DNA from: an uncultured Muribaculaceae bacterium | GTDB lineage: Bacteria > Bacteroidota > Bacteroidia > Bacteroidales > Muribaculaceae | Length of the DNA stretch: 43,328 nucleotides | Assembly: GCA_944321725.1 (NCBI GenBank) | Contig: CALUMI010000021.1 | Location: forward strand, 1-43,328 | Direction: 5' to 3' | Part shown: one piece after another, positions 31,230-40,800 of the stretch | Layout of the letters: the number at the start of each line of letters is the position of its first letter | Numbering within the stretch: position 1 is the stretch's first letter | The notes under the pieces: model-generated | Database searches by the model: none | Told to the model about the DNA's origin: nothing | What the model saw: only the letters and a program-made list of their open reading frames with translations | Position numbers and translations under genes: made by a program

Positions 31230-33011
31230 TCATATTATCCCCATTGTTTGCATCAGGTAGAAAGCATTGGTGTTTTGCGCTATACCGGGCTGTATGCGGT
31301 AGGAGAACAACAATTTGCTGCCGCTGATTTCCGCCTCAAAGCGAAAATTCTTAATCTTATCAGGATAGCTTTCCGCAAGCGAGCCGAGCGCAAGGTCATG
31401 AGTGGCAATGATTCCGGCAACGGGGAGATTTATCAGTTTTCTGACTAACCCAAGAGAGCCTTTTTGCTTGTCTGTGGAATTTGTCCCGCGCAGTATCTCA
31501 TCGAGTATCACGAGCATTTTTTCTCCATTTCCTGCCCTTTGCACTATTTGCCTAAGACGCGACAATTCGGAAAAGAAATAAGATGCCCCGTCGGAAAGGG
31601 AGTCGGATGTGCGCAGCCCCGTAAAAAGCGTTGCTGGAGAGAATGTCATACGCCGCGCAAAGACAGGCATACCTGTCAATGCAAGAAGATAGTTGACAGC
31701 CACAGTGCGCAAGTATGTGCTTTTACCGGCCATATTTGCGCCCGTAACGACAAAAAACGACTGTAATGACAACCGGCCAATATTGTTGCATACACATTTT
31801 TCCGCAGAGATAAGCGGATGCCCCGCATTCTCGGCCTCAATAATTATATCGCCCGACTTGTCGAGTGACGGAAATATATAACCGGGATTATTAAAGCTAA
31901 ATGTAGCCAACGCGCAGAAAGCGTCAAATTCGGCTATCGCATCATCCCACTCCGCCACCTTAGCGGCATTTTCCGCCATCCAACGCGACGCATTGTCGAT
32001 TTGCCGCATGTCCCAAAGGAAAAAGCCGTTCATTATGGCATATCCGAACACGTTGTAACGCTGGTCAAGATTGTTGATGATACGCATCAACCGCAAAGCC
32101 TGACAAGAAGCGGAAGTATTGCCGGATTTCAGTTTCATCTGCAAGTTTCTGAGCACAGAGGACTCAAAACTCCCGTTTTCTATCGTCTTTAACAAGTCCG
32201 AGCAACTTGCCATGCGCTTAACCGATTGTGTCAGCCATTTGTGCAGTCTGCCAACCCTTTTCGCCTGCAATCCGCTTGCAGCCAACACCAAAAGGAAAAA
32301 GTAGAATATAAAAACTCCCGGTATTAAGCCAAATGCCATCAATGCAAATAATACTATATAAGCAAACGGCGTTGCCAAATATGCCAACTTCCAAACCCTG
32401 TTTACAGAAAAGTCGGGGATGGCAGCAACGTTAAAACTTTCATTGCCGGATGTTTCATCCTCCGCCAATTTTCCTATAGAAGATATTGCCAACCGAAAAG
32501 AATTATTGTCCGACAACTCTTTCACCGCTTGTTGCCGAAGCTCTATTTCGCCATACACTTTTTGCGGACGCAGCAGCCATTCCGCAAGTTTGCGGCTGCC
32601 AATGGAAGTTGATGTGGAATCAAGCAGCGAAAACAACGAATTTTTGCCAAACAGGTCGATGTCGAATGCAAAGTCGTGTTGCGCATCGATATATTCTTCA
32701 CCACCGGGAAGATTCTCCAATTTCAAGTCGAGGCGGTCGATGTTGGCTTTTGAACGCTCTATTTTAGCCTCTTCAATCAACATTTCATTCTCTGTCTTTC
32801 CACTGTATTTGGCAAGCCACAAAAACAACACCAAGCCGCAAATTGCGACAATGGCAATCAAAAATGCCTGTTCAAGAATAAAACATGCCGCCACCGTTGA
32901 CACAAATACGATTAACCGGAATACGGCAACGAGCGCGGCCTGACGGCGCAACCGTTTTAACCGGATTTCACCGGCAGCGATTATTGAACTGTAATATGTA
33001 CGTGGATCCAT
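31230..33011 (-). CDS. Membrane-anchored MutS-like ATPase
   Basis: A 593-residue protein from the chosen start MDPRTYYSS; an upstream in-frame ATG would overlap the lpxB stop. Two helices near residues 30-75 (A-L-V-A-V-F-R-L-I-V-F) and two near 215-250 (Y-L-A-T-P-F-A-Y-I-V-L-F-A-L-M-A-F) predict membrane attachment. The C-terminal third is the MutS ATPase domain: Walker A G-A-N-M-A-G-K-S-T near 427-435, then D-E-I-L-R-G-T-N-S-T-D near 508-518 and I-A-T-H-D near 540. The mismatch-recognition domain with its Phe-x-Glu motif is absent, so it is not the mismatch-repair MutS. Its role is unknown. It begins 10 bases after the lpxB stop. Confidence 0.85.
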   Translation of the reverse strand: MDPRTYYSSIIAAGEIRLKRLRRQAALVAVFRLIVFVSTVAACFILEQAFLIAIVAICGLVLFLWLAKYSGKTENEMLIEEAKIERSKANIDRLDLKLENLPGGEEYIDAQHDFAFDIDLFGKNSLFSLLDSTSTSIGSRKLAEWLLRPQKVYGEIELRQQAVKELSDNNSFRLAISSIGKLAEDETSGNESFNVAAIPDFSVNRVWKLAYLATPFAYIVLFALMAFGLIPGVFIFYFFLLVLAASGLQAKRVGRLHKWLTQSVKRMASCSDLLKTIENGSFESSVLRNLQMKLKSGNTSASCQALRLMRIINNLDQRYNVFGYAIMNGFFLWDMRQIDNASRWMAENAAKVAEWDDAIAEFDAFCALATFSFNNPGYIFPSLDKSGDIIIEAENAGHPLISAEKCVCNNIGRLSLQSFFVVTGANMAGKSTYLRTVAVNYLLALTGMPVFARRMTFSPATLFTGLRTSDSLSDGASYFFSELSRLRQIVQRAGNGEKMLVILDEILRGTNSTDKQKGSLGLVRKLINLPVAGIIATHDLALGSLAESYPDKIKNFRFEAEISGSKLLFSYRIQPGIAQNTNAFYLMQTMGII

Positions 33012-33021
33012 ACTAATCAGT

Positions 33022-34167
33022 TTAATGAAGCAAATCACCGATTATGCTGTGGGCGGCTTCTTGTGCGCTGTCTTTTCCGCTTAATTTATCAGTAACGATA
33101 CGATATCCCTCGCACATCGCGCACCATTGAGGAGAATCGTAAAGCAACGGCTCCAATTCTTTTGTAATGTGCTCCGGAGTGCATTCATGCAACAGCAACT
33201 CTTTGACAACTTCTTTTCCGGCAATAAGATTCGGCAATGACACAAACGAAACTTTTAAAATATGCTCAAAAAGCTTATATGAAAGCTTTGAGCCATTCGC
33301 CCGATAGCATACCACTTGTGGCGTTCCGATAATTGCTGTTTCGAGTGTCGCTGTTCCGGAAGTCACCAATGCGGCAGCCGAGTTGGCTATCAGCGCATAA
33401 GTGTCATCGCTTATTAGCAACGGATTGGCATTTATGCCTTTGTTTTTTAACGCTTGGGCATAAAAATCTTTGTTTATGTTTGGCGCAGCCGCCACAACAG
33501 GTTGGAAATTGGAAAATTGCGCCACAGCTTTATACATGATTGGCAGATTGTTGCGTATCTCTCCAACGCGTGAGCCTGGCAGCAAAGCTATTATGGGACG
33601 ACGGTCGCTTATATTGTGTTTTTCCACAAACGACATGTAATCCGGAGCCGTCCGCTTAAACTCAGCTATTTCGTTGACAGTAGGATTCCCCACATATTCC
33701 GCTTTTACTTTATGCCGGGCATAAAACTCGGTTTCAAACGGCAGGATGGATAAAACTTTTCGTATGTATTTTTTTATTTCCTTTACCCGCCATTCTTTCC
33801 ATGCCCACACCTTCGGAGAAATATAATAATAGACAGGAATATTCTTTTTGAACGCATATTTTGCCATTTTAAGATTGAAAGACGGATAATCTATCAGGAT
33901 TACCGCATCGGGGCAAAACCTGTCCAATGACTGTTTGGCCTTACGCATGTTACGCAATATCTCCGGCAGATGCCGCAACACTTCGGAGAAAGCCATAAAC
34001 GCCATATTTTTATAGTGAACTACAGGCTCCATACCTGCCGCTTTCTCCATATAATCACCGCCAAGAAAACAAAATTGCGCCTCACTGTCGTTTTTCGCCA
34101 AAGCTGCTATCAGCCTTCCTCCATGCAAATCTCCGGATGCCTCTCCTGCTATCAAAAAATACTTCAT
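33022..34167 (-). CDS. lpxB: Lipid-A-disaccharide synthase
   Basis: A 381-residue glycosyltransferase (GT19) that joins UDP-diacylglucosamine to lipid X in lipid A synthesis. It begins M-K-Y-F-L-I-A-G-E-A-S-G-D-L-H-G-G, the family signature. Other blocks are I-L-I-D-Y-P-S-F-N-L near 90-99, Y-Y-I-S-P-K-V-W-A-W near 111-120 and L-L-P-G-S-R-x-G-E near 190-198. The C-terminal T-S-G-T-A-T-L-E-T near 265-273 is also present. The ORF extends six codons upstream, but that start would be TTG. It follows the Rpn gene by 20 bases. Confidence 0.97.
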   Translation of the reverse strand: MKYFLIAGEASGDLHGGRLIAALAKNDSEAQFCFLGGDYMEKAAGMEPVVHYKNMAFMAFSEVLRHLPEILRNMRKAKQSLDRFCPDAVILIDYPSFNLKMAKYAFKKNIPVYYYISPKVWAWKEWRVKEIKKYIRKVLSILPFETEFYARHKVKAEYVGNPTVNEIAEFKRTAPDYMSFVEKHNISDRRPIIALLPGSRVGEIRNNLPIMYKAVAQFSNFQPVVAAAPNINKDFYAQALKNKGINANPLLISDDTYALIANSAAALVTSGTATLETAIIGTPQVVCYRANGSKLSYKLFEHILKVSFVSLPNLIAGKEVVKELLLHECTPEHITKELEPLLYDSPQWCAMCEGYRIVTDKLSGKDSAQEAAHSIIGDLLH

Positions 34168-34187
34168 AATGCTACAGCTGCGCAACG

Positions 34188-35108
34188 TCAGAGATTTGAA
34201 AGTTCATCAATGGTAAGACCTGTGGCTTGGGATATATCGCTCAGCGGCAATCCTAATCCTTTTAATTTTTTTGCAATGGCATGCCGCTCTTCTTTGCGCC
34301 CTTCCTTAATCCCTTCTTTGATGCCTTCCTTGATGCCTTCCTTGATACCTTTTTCTCGCCCTTCTTTGATGCCTTTTTCAAATCCTTCACGATGCCCTTT
34401 TTCAATGGCATACGCCTCTGTAACGAGATTGTCACGATATATTTTTATACTTTCATCATATTTCATGCGATCCTCTTTGGATAAAGAAGCAATGTCAACA
34501 ATCTCCTCCAATTTCTTGAATACTGATTTTTTTGCTTTAAAAGGCAATCTCTGTAGCGTTTCCATATTTTTCAATATATAAATCCAACGTTCAAAATCTG
34601 TCTTACAATCTTTCTCTTCTTTGGTGAAAGCCGGTAATTCCAAAAAGATAAACCGCAACTTATCGGAAAACACACTATTGGTATCGCGGTCTGCCAACAC
34701 AACATCTGTACGCAGTTTTTCCGGTGAATTGTCCAAACGGAAATTCAAAAAGAACACGCCATATACGGCTTTTAAATTGAACATCCATTCCACTCCCTGC
34801 TGTCCCTGGCTTGACACAGCCCTTGACAAATAATAAAGAGCTCTTTCTTTGAAATTTTGTTGGCTGCGATTTTGCATCTCCACAATAAATTGCTCACCTG
34901 TCTCAGAAGTACAATATATGTCGTATATGCAACTTCTGTCACCAATTATTTCAGGAAGCACCTCTTTATCGAGAAATCGGATGTCGGTGATATGCTTTTC
35001 CCCTTCCAAAAGGTCATTAAGAAAATCAATCAGCAAATCTTTATTGATTTCCTGCCCGAAAATCATCTTGAATCCAACATCGGTAAACGGATTAATGAAC
35101 TTTGCCAT
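34188..35108 (-). CDS. Rpn-family PD-(D/E)XK nuclease / putative transposase
   Basis: A 306-residue protein of the Rpn/PDDEXK_2 family, called recombination-promoting nucleases. The start F-I-N-P-F-T-D-V-G-F-K-M-I-F-G near residues 4-18 is the family hallmark. The nuclease core shows Y-D-I-Y-C near 74-78 and E-M-Q-N-R-S near 92-97 (the D and E-x-Q of the PD-(D/E)XK fold). Residues about 245-285 hold repeated E-G-I-K units (bases about 34270-34390 carry a 12-base tandem array). A helix-turn-helix-like end follows (L-S-D-I-S-Q-A-T-G-L). It has its own promoter and lies between corA and lpxB, a likely recent insertion into a housekeeping operon. Confidence 0.88.
   Translation of the reverse strand: MAKFINPFTDVGFKMIFGQEINKDLLIDFLNDLLEGEKHITDIRFLDKEVLPEIIGDRSCIYDIYCTSETGEQFIVEMQNRSQQNFKERALYYLSRAVSSQGQQGVEWMFNLKAVYGVFFLNFRLDNSPEKLRTDVVLADRDTNSVFSDKLRFIFLELPAFTKEEKDCKTDFERWIYILKNMETLQRLPFKAKKSVFKKLEEIVDIASLSKEDRMKYDESIKIYRDNLVTEAYAIEKGHREGFEKGIKEGREKGIKEGIKEGIKEGIKEGRKEERHAIAKKLKGLGLPLSDISQATGLTIDELSNL
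34309..34360. repeat. 12-base tandem repeat in the Rpn gene
   Basis: Several imperfect copies of a unit like CTTCCTTGATGC encode repeated E-G-I-K on the minus strand. The array keeps the frame because the unit is four codons, so copy number can vary without breaking the protein. Confidence 0.75.
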
Positions 35109-35137
35109 AACGGTCGGTCTTTATCATTGTCGCATCA

Positions 35138-35168
35138 CAAAGATAGCGAAATTAACAGGAAATACAAA
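35138..35168 (-). promoter_or_regulatory. Bacteroidetes promoter for the Rpn gene
   Basis: On the minus strand TTTG (about 35168-35165) is followed after about 19 bases by TATCTTTG (35145-35138), matching the consensus. The start codon is 30 bases downstream. The gene can thus be expressed apart from the operon it sits in. Confidence 0.65.
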
Positions 35169-35169
35169 C

Positions 35170-36210
35170 TCATTTCCATTTTTTACCCCTGAAAAACAGC
35201 ATAACGACAATGGCGACGAGTGCCATTACCGCCCATGCGAACAGATAACCATAACGCCATTCCAACTCAGGCATAACCTTGAAATTCATGCCCCACACGC
35301 CCACAAGGAATGTCAAAGGGATGAATATGGTAGAAACTATTGTCAACCTCTTCATAATGGCATTCATCCGCATATCGTTGTTGGAAATATAAAGGTCGGT
35401 GAAAGTGGCAAATGTCTCTCGGCATATCTCAAGCGTCTGCAAAGCAAGCTGCAAATGGTCGTCCACATCCTTAAAGAACGGACGCGTGCTGTTGTGAATT
35501 ATAGGATTCGCGGCATGCAACAATAACGCATAATTGTCGCGCAACGGCATAATCCCCTGCTTCATCTGCAAATACCTCAACCGCAACAACTGCAATTTAC
35601 CGCTGACATCCTCGCCATAAACCTTTGCAAGAAGGTCGCTGCCTATACTTTCCAACGTATCGTCTATCTTTCCTGACAATACTACATATTCGGAAATGAC
35701 ACTGTTGAGCACTACGCTAAACAAATAGTCGGTGGCACATTCACGTATTCTGAAAACATTATCCTTTATAGCTGCTTCCACATCTTTAAAATAATCGTTC
35801 TCCGTTTCCATAAACGTAATTACAAAATTATTGCCAAGCACTATCGACACGTTGAATTCTTTGAATTCGTCATACATCGTGGCACCCATCTCGTATTTAC
35901 GCAATATCGCGGTCAGATAATTCCCGTTGTCTTCCATCTTCGGCTGATGGCTCGTATTAAGAATATCCTGAACAGTAAGGAATGAGATATGGAAATAATC
36001 GCATATTTTCTTTATGCTTCCGGTATCAACCAGCCCATGCACCTGCAACCATGTTTTCTCTCCTCCGGCAACGGCTTTCAGAATTTCTTCCGGATTGTCG
36101 GACGATGTCATTTTCATCCCGCCGGCCCCATAAGTGCACAGATGCATGTGCGTATGGGTCGGACTGTCGCCATAGTACGAGAATCTATCGTTGAGCAAAT
36201 TATTAGCCAT
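35170..36210 (-). CDS. corA: CorA-family magnesium/cobalt transporter
   Basis: A 346-residue ion channel. A large cytoplasmic N-terminal domain (about residues 1-280) ends in a long helix, then two transmembrane helices near 290-310 and 320-340. The signature G-M-N-F lies at the end of the first helix, inside F-L-V-G-V-W-G-M-N-F. The last residues are basic (R-G-K-K-W-K), the usual gate-side tail. It follows the small Imm17-like gene by 19 bases and is probably co-transcribed with tsaE. Confidence 0.95.
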   Translation of the reverse strand: MANNLLNDRFSYYGDSPTHTHMHLCTYGAGGMKMTSSDNPEEILKAVAGGEKTWLQVHGLVDTGSIKKICDYFHISFLTVQDILNTSHQPKMEDNGNYLTAILRKYEMGATMYDEFKEFNVSIVLGNNFVITFMETENDYFKDVEAAIKDNVFRIRECATDYLFSVVLNSVISEYVVLSGKIDDTLESIGSDLLAKVYGEDVSGKLQLLRLRYLQMKQGIMPLRDNYALLLHAANPIIHNSTRPFFKDVDDHLQLALQTLEICRETFATFTDLYISNNDMRMNAIMKRLTIVSTIFIPLTFLVGVWGMNFKVMPELEWRYGYLFAWAVMALVAIVVMLFFRGKKWK

Positions 36211-36229
36211 GCCACCGGATATTTAGATT

Positions 36230-36460
36230 TTACCTTATTTTAAGCAATTCCTTTACAATAATACAATCCATAGCGAGAATAAGACATCCTACGCAAAAAT
36301 ATATAATCCTTGCCACACGGCGGGAATAACGTCCGGTCAACAGTCGCGCGTTAGAACTGTTGAAAAACCAATGCCAATTAAAGACAGAGGCGCAAACCGA
36401 CAAAACGCCCGCCACAAAAAACACTACGGTTATGAGTATCTCAGCCCAACCGTATCTCAT
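36230..36460 (-). CDS. Small two-helix membrane protein, Imm17-like
   Basis: A 76-residue protein with two hydrophobic helices, residues 8-30 and 50-70. Between them is an F-N-W-x-W-F-F-N-S-x-N-A-R motif near residues 27-39 that matches, from memory, the Immunity-17 family. Its start overlaps the tsaE stop by four bases and corA follows 19 bases later. No toxin or secretion gene is near. It is either a former immunity gene or a housekeeping member of the same fold family. Confidence 0.75.
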   Translation of the reverse strand: MRYGWAEILITVVFFVAGVLSVCASVFNWHWFFNSSNARLLTGRYSRRVARIIYFCVGCLILAMDCIIVKELLKIR

Positions 36461-36891
36461 CGCTCATCTGGAAAGCTCATCCTCACGGTACGGGTACCGT
36501 CTTCACCCTCGCTTATTTCCACTTTTACAGTGTCAAGCGGCAACAGTTCCTCTACACGTTCCGGCCATTCTATCAGGCACAAAGCTCCGGAGTCGAAATA
36601 ATCTTCCACACCGATGTCGCATGCTTCGTCGACGCTCTCCAGACGGTAGCAATCAAAATGATAAATAAGTTCGGCGGTCGTATCCGAGCGATATTCGTTG
36701 ATTATCGAGAACGATGGCGAATTGATGATGTCAGTCACCCCAAGCTCCGTGCAAACAGCGTTGATAAATGTGGTTTTTCCCGCACCCATCTTTCCGTAAA
36801 ATGCGAATACGGTATAGTCGCCCGTAGCTTTTATAAAGTCTTTGGCAGCGTCACTGATAGTGTCTAACGAATTTATTTTGAATGTTTTCAT
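36457..36891 (-). CDS. tsaE: tRNA threonylcarbamoyladenosine synthesis ATPase
   Basis: A 144-residue ATPase of the TsaBDE complex, which makes the t6A base in tRNAs that read ANN codons. Walker A is seen as G-K-M-G-A-G-K-T-T near residues 33-41. Later motifs are the [10 protein letters not shown] block near 59-68, F-D-C-Y-R near 79-83 and L-I-E-W-P near 107-111. Length is normal. It is the first gene of the operon; a -7 box lies 33 bases upstream. Confidence 0.95.
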   Translation of the reverse strand: MKTFKINSLDTISDAAKDFIKATGDYTVFAFYGKMGAGKTTFINAVCTELGVTDIINSPSFSIINEYRSDTTAELIYHFDCYRLESVDEACDIGVEDYFDSGALCLIEWPERVEELLPLDTVKVEISEGEDGTRTVRMSFPDER

Positions 36892-36923
36892 TGTATATTA
36901 TACCTTAACTTGTTGCAATATCG

Positions 36924-36931
36924 CAAAATTA
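36924..36931 (-). promoter_or_regulatory. -7 box for the tsaE operon
   Basis: The minus strand reads TAATTTTG, a full TAnnTTTG match 33 bases before the tsaE start. A TTG about 22 bases further upstream is a weak -33 candidate. Confidence 0.45.
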
Positions 36932-37013
36932 CGTAATTTTCTTAATTTTTATCCAATTCAGCAAATTAAATGGGATAAAAGTCGGAGAGTTTTTTTATTT
37001 ATAATTAAAGGAG

Positions 37014-37021
37014 TATCTTTA
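37014..37021 (+). promoter_or_regulatory. Imperfect -7 box for the barrel protein gene
   Basis: TATCTTTA differs from the TAnnTTTG consensus only in the last base and lies 21 bases before the start codon. A T-run sits at about the -33 distance. Moderate to weak support. Confidence 0.3.
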
Positions 37022-37041
37022 CACTATAAAAATTTTTTATT

Positions 37042-37773
37042 ATGAGGAAGTTTATACTGCCATTGGCTGTAATATTGTCTGTATCATTTGTTAATGAGGC
37101 GAAAGCCGCTGATTTCATGAGCACGGGGACACCATCAAAAATAATTTCAATCGGAGCGCGTTTCGGATTGAATTCATCGGGGCATAAAATGGATTTGGGG
37201 AGCTACAGCGACAATGTAAGCGTCAATCAGGGCACAGGTTGGATGATTGGTGGCGTGGTCGATCTAAATGTTAGGGATTTTTTCTCCGTGCAACCGGGTT
37301 TCTTTTACGAAAATCGCAGTTACGGTTATACCGTAATACGCCATGACGAAGCTGCACAAATCCTTGAGAACGAGATAGGCGATACGCGCTACAACATGTT
37401 TACCATCCCTGTACTTGCCGTGTTCCGCTTTAACTTGTCAAGCCATGTGCAGTGGAATGTAGCAGCCGGCCCGTACTTTGGATTTGCGCTCGGCAACGGC
37501 TCCGACAATGTGGAGCACATAAAATTAAAAGTAGGCAACAATGAAAGCGCAAGCTCTTACAGACATGAGGAGTTCAGCCGCGACTTTTACGGAGGAGAAC
37601 AATGGCAGCACAAAAGTTTTGATTGGGGACTAAAAGTCGGCACAGGCATCCGTATATTTAAACATTACTCATTCAGCATATACTATATGAACGGATTTAA
37701 AGACCTTTCAGCCGACCGCGATTGGACTTTAAAGAACCGCAGTTGGAATTTTACGATAGGCTACGATTTTTGA
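37042..37773 (+). CDS. Small outer-membrane beta-barrel protein (porin/PorT-like)
   Basis: A 243-residue protein with a signal peptide (ending N-E-A-K-A-A). The rest is alternating beta strands: I-G-A-R-F-G-L-N-S near 36-44, F-F-S-V-Q-P-G-F-F-Y-E-N near 82-93, Y-F-G-F-A-L-G-N-G near 142-150. The last strand is W-N-F-T-I-G-Y-D-F with the terminal aromatic residue. The pattern G-x-R-x-G-x-N-x-S at the start and V-Q-P-G in the third strand is typical of the 'outer membrane beta-barrel' (OMP_b-brl) family in Bacteroidetes. The role is unknown. It stands alone and converges on the glucanase gene. Confidence 0.85.
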   Translation: MRKFILPLAVILSVSFVNEAKAADFMSTGTPSKIISIGARFGLNSSGHKMDLGSYSDNVSVNQGTGWMIGGVVDLNVRDFFSVQPGFFYENRSYGYTVIRHDEAAQILENEIGDTRYNMFTIPVLAVFRFNLSSHVQWNVAAGPYFGFALGNGSDNVEHIKLKVGNNESASSYRHEEFSRDFYGGEQWQHKSFDWGLKVGTGIRIFKHYSFSIYYMNGFKDLSADRDWTLKNRSWNFTIGYDF

Positions 37774-37784
37774 TTTGAAATCAT

Positions 37785-37822
37785 AAAAAATATGGCCCTG
37801 AACGTTCAGGGCCATATTTTTT
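37785..37822. terminator. Perfect palindromic bidirectional terminator
   Basis: A 38-base perfect palindrome: A-tract, TATGGCCCTGAAC, the mirrored half and T-tract. It gives a GC stem with a T run in both directions. It sits between the convergent barrel gene (ends 37773) and the glucanase gene (ends 37839), so it can end both transcripts. Confidence 0.93.
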
Positions 37823-37838
37823 ATCAACAGACAACTTA

Positions 37839-40800
37839 TCAGTGGACAACGAATTTCTTCACCACATTGTTTGTCTTTATTATGTAAACCCCGTCGGGAA
37901 GCGACGACAAATCGACAACGGCTTGTCCGGTTTCAAACCACCGCACAATGACACTGTTGCCCGCGATGTTGTATACCACAACTCTGCCTATCGCATCATC
38001 AGACTCTATTTCTATGCTTTCAGGCATTACAGTAATTTTCAAGCCGCTGCCAATATCATCTATTCCGGAACAGAGTGAAACATTTACCGAAGCATCAGCG
38101 GAGACAATTCCAGAGCTTGCTGTTATCCTGTAATTGCCTTCTATCAATCCGAGATATTCTCCATTGCCGGAAATAATGCCTCCTCCGGTGGCTGTCCAGC
38201 GTATGGGAGCGTTTTCAATCAAATTGCCGTTGCAATCTGCCACCGAAGCGGAGAACAGATGACTGCCGCCTACCGGCAACACAACTTCACTGTCGTCTAT
38301 CGTTATGACACAAGGCTCACCCGCGCTCATTGCGCGTCCGAACAGTTGCCATTCGAACACAGAGTAGTTCCATTGCGTGGCTTTGCGTTTGCAAATCAAA
38401 CGCACATAACGGCATACACAGTCCATGCGGAACTCATCGACGCGGTTACTTCCCGTATCGCCATATCCCGATGCCGAATAAGCCGTAGACCATTCCTCAC
38501 CGTCGCAAGAAACGGCGATGTCGTAATCGGCAGCGGCTGCTCGTTCCCAAAGAATCGACGAGCGCATAAGATGATAATAGCCCTGCAAATCAATCGTCAG
38601 ATAGTCCTCGTCGCCTGTTCCAATCCAACGCGTACCATCGTTGCCGTCGTTTGCGGCAGTGGCCGAAGTGCCATTGTTGCTGTCGGAGATTGGCTTTTCG
38701 AGAGCCACATTCTCCAATTCTCCCACAACAGTTATTTTGGCGGAGGCTTTTTGTCCGCGGTATTCCGCCGACACTTCGTAATCGCCTTCCGCGTAGGCCT
38801 CAAACAGTCCGTTGCCGTCTATGCCCTCACCGCTCCACACACAGCCATCAGCAGGCGAACTGTTGCCGAACTGGTCGACAGCAATTGCTTTCAACTGCAA
38901 CGAACTACCAACTTCGATTTCCGCTTCCACCGGATTAATCAACAGTGCAGAAATTGTCCTCTCCGGAAAAACTCTGACACTTATGGAAGCTGAAAGATTT
39001 TCATATTCGGCTGTCAGCACACATTCTCCCTCCTTGACAGGAGTAAGAACACCCTCCGCGCTTATTTCCGCGCAATCATTGTCAACTTGCCATGCGACAG
39101 GGTATTGCGGCTCGTATTCCAAACCGTATTGGTCGGTTATGAGAGCTTCCAACTGCACAGGCTCGCCGATATATGCCACAAATCCGTTGTCGGCTGATAT
39201 CCGGAGACCGGAAGGTTGAGGATTCTCATATCTTGCTGTACCGTATACTTCCACCTCATCCAAGCAAGAGCCGTAGATGCTCGAGCGTTTCATGCAATAA
39301 ATTCTGACATAACGCCCGGCAGTTTTTCCAAAAGAATGCGTCCGCTCTCCACCCGTAGAGCCTGCAAGCGCGTCGACGACAGTCCATGTGTCATCGTCTG
39401 TTGATATTTCAACGCGATAGTCTGTGGAATAAGCCGCGGCATTCCAATGAAGCACCACCTTGTCGAGCACATACACGCTCTCCAAGTCGATTACCAAATA
39501 CTGGTTATCCTCAAAACCACTCCCCCAACGTGTCGACAAGTCGCCGTCGTTGGCAAATTCAGGCAATGTGCCGTCGTTTTCGTAGCTTGAGGCATACACG
39601 TCTTTTCCAAGCGCGAGGTTGGTTGCCGCAAACTCGCCGACCGTGACAGTGGCAGCAGCCGATATCTCGCCATTGCTTGCGGCAATGCTGTATGTGCCAT
39701 TGCGCAGTCCGGTAAACACATTGCCGTCAATCATTTCGGGAGCCGCCTCGCATGTGTATGTAAACCCTTCATCTCCGCATGGCGTGGAGAATTGGTCAAG
39801 CACTTCCAATTCAAAAGCAACGCTTTCCCCTTTCACTATTTGGGCGAAAGACGGTGTAATTGCCACTGAGCGAGGTTTAATGCTTTCTTCCACGACGAAA
39901 TCGGCTGTTGCTGTTTTACCTTCAGCTACAGCCTCCACCGTAACATTACCGTATCCGGCGGGCGTGAACACTCCGTCGGCTGTTATCGTCCCGTATGAGG
40001 CATCGACACTCCATTGCGGAGCAACCTCCATCTCATTGCCATTGCCGTCGTAGCCTTTGGCGAAAAGCGTTACGGCATCGCCTTCTTTAAGCAAAGTGGA
40101 AGGCGCGACTATCTCTATGCCCATCAGCTGCGATTTGTCGGTATCGGGGTCTATCCCATGCGCCTCTATCTCATAGATAGAGTATCCGTAGTCGGTAGCG
40201 CGGTCCTGACAGTCGATTCTGATGTATCTCGCATTCTGCCTTATCTCTGTAGCTTCCGCACCGCCGTTTCCGTTTACATCGGCCACATTTTCCCAATCCT
40301 CGCCATTATCGGAAATCCTGACAGCGTAGCGTGTGGCGTATGCCGTTTCCCAATGGATTGTTATATCGTTGACATATACCGTTTTGCCGAGATCAACCGA
40401 AATCCATTCATTGTCAGTGGCACTGCTGCTCCACCGGGTCTGCATGTCGCCGTCGGTCGCATATTCTTTCAGCAATCCGGCATTTTCTTCCGAACTTGCG
40501 TCAACCAGCTTATGCAAAGCGAGATTGTCCATCTGCGGAGTAGCATAAAATTGGTGCGAATAAGTATTGCCACCCGCTTTTACCTTTACAGTATAGACAC
40601 CTATTCCGTCAAGGTCGAAAACAGAGTCGTTTTTCACTGTTTTACCGTCTTTTTCTATCTCCCATTCTTTTTCAAGAATTACCGGGTCACCGTATTGGTC
40701 GGTTACTGAGAGTTCGAATGCCACAGTTTCTCCCGCCACTATATAGTCTAAGGCCGGTATTATTTCCGTTTTTGCCGCTACGGGAGCGTCGCCTATACGC

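Noticed and set aside
38259..38993. 244-codon plus-strand frame
   Set aside because: It is antisense to the discoidin and Ig-like modules of the glucanase.
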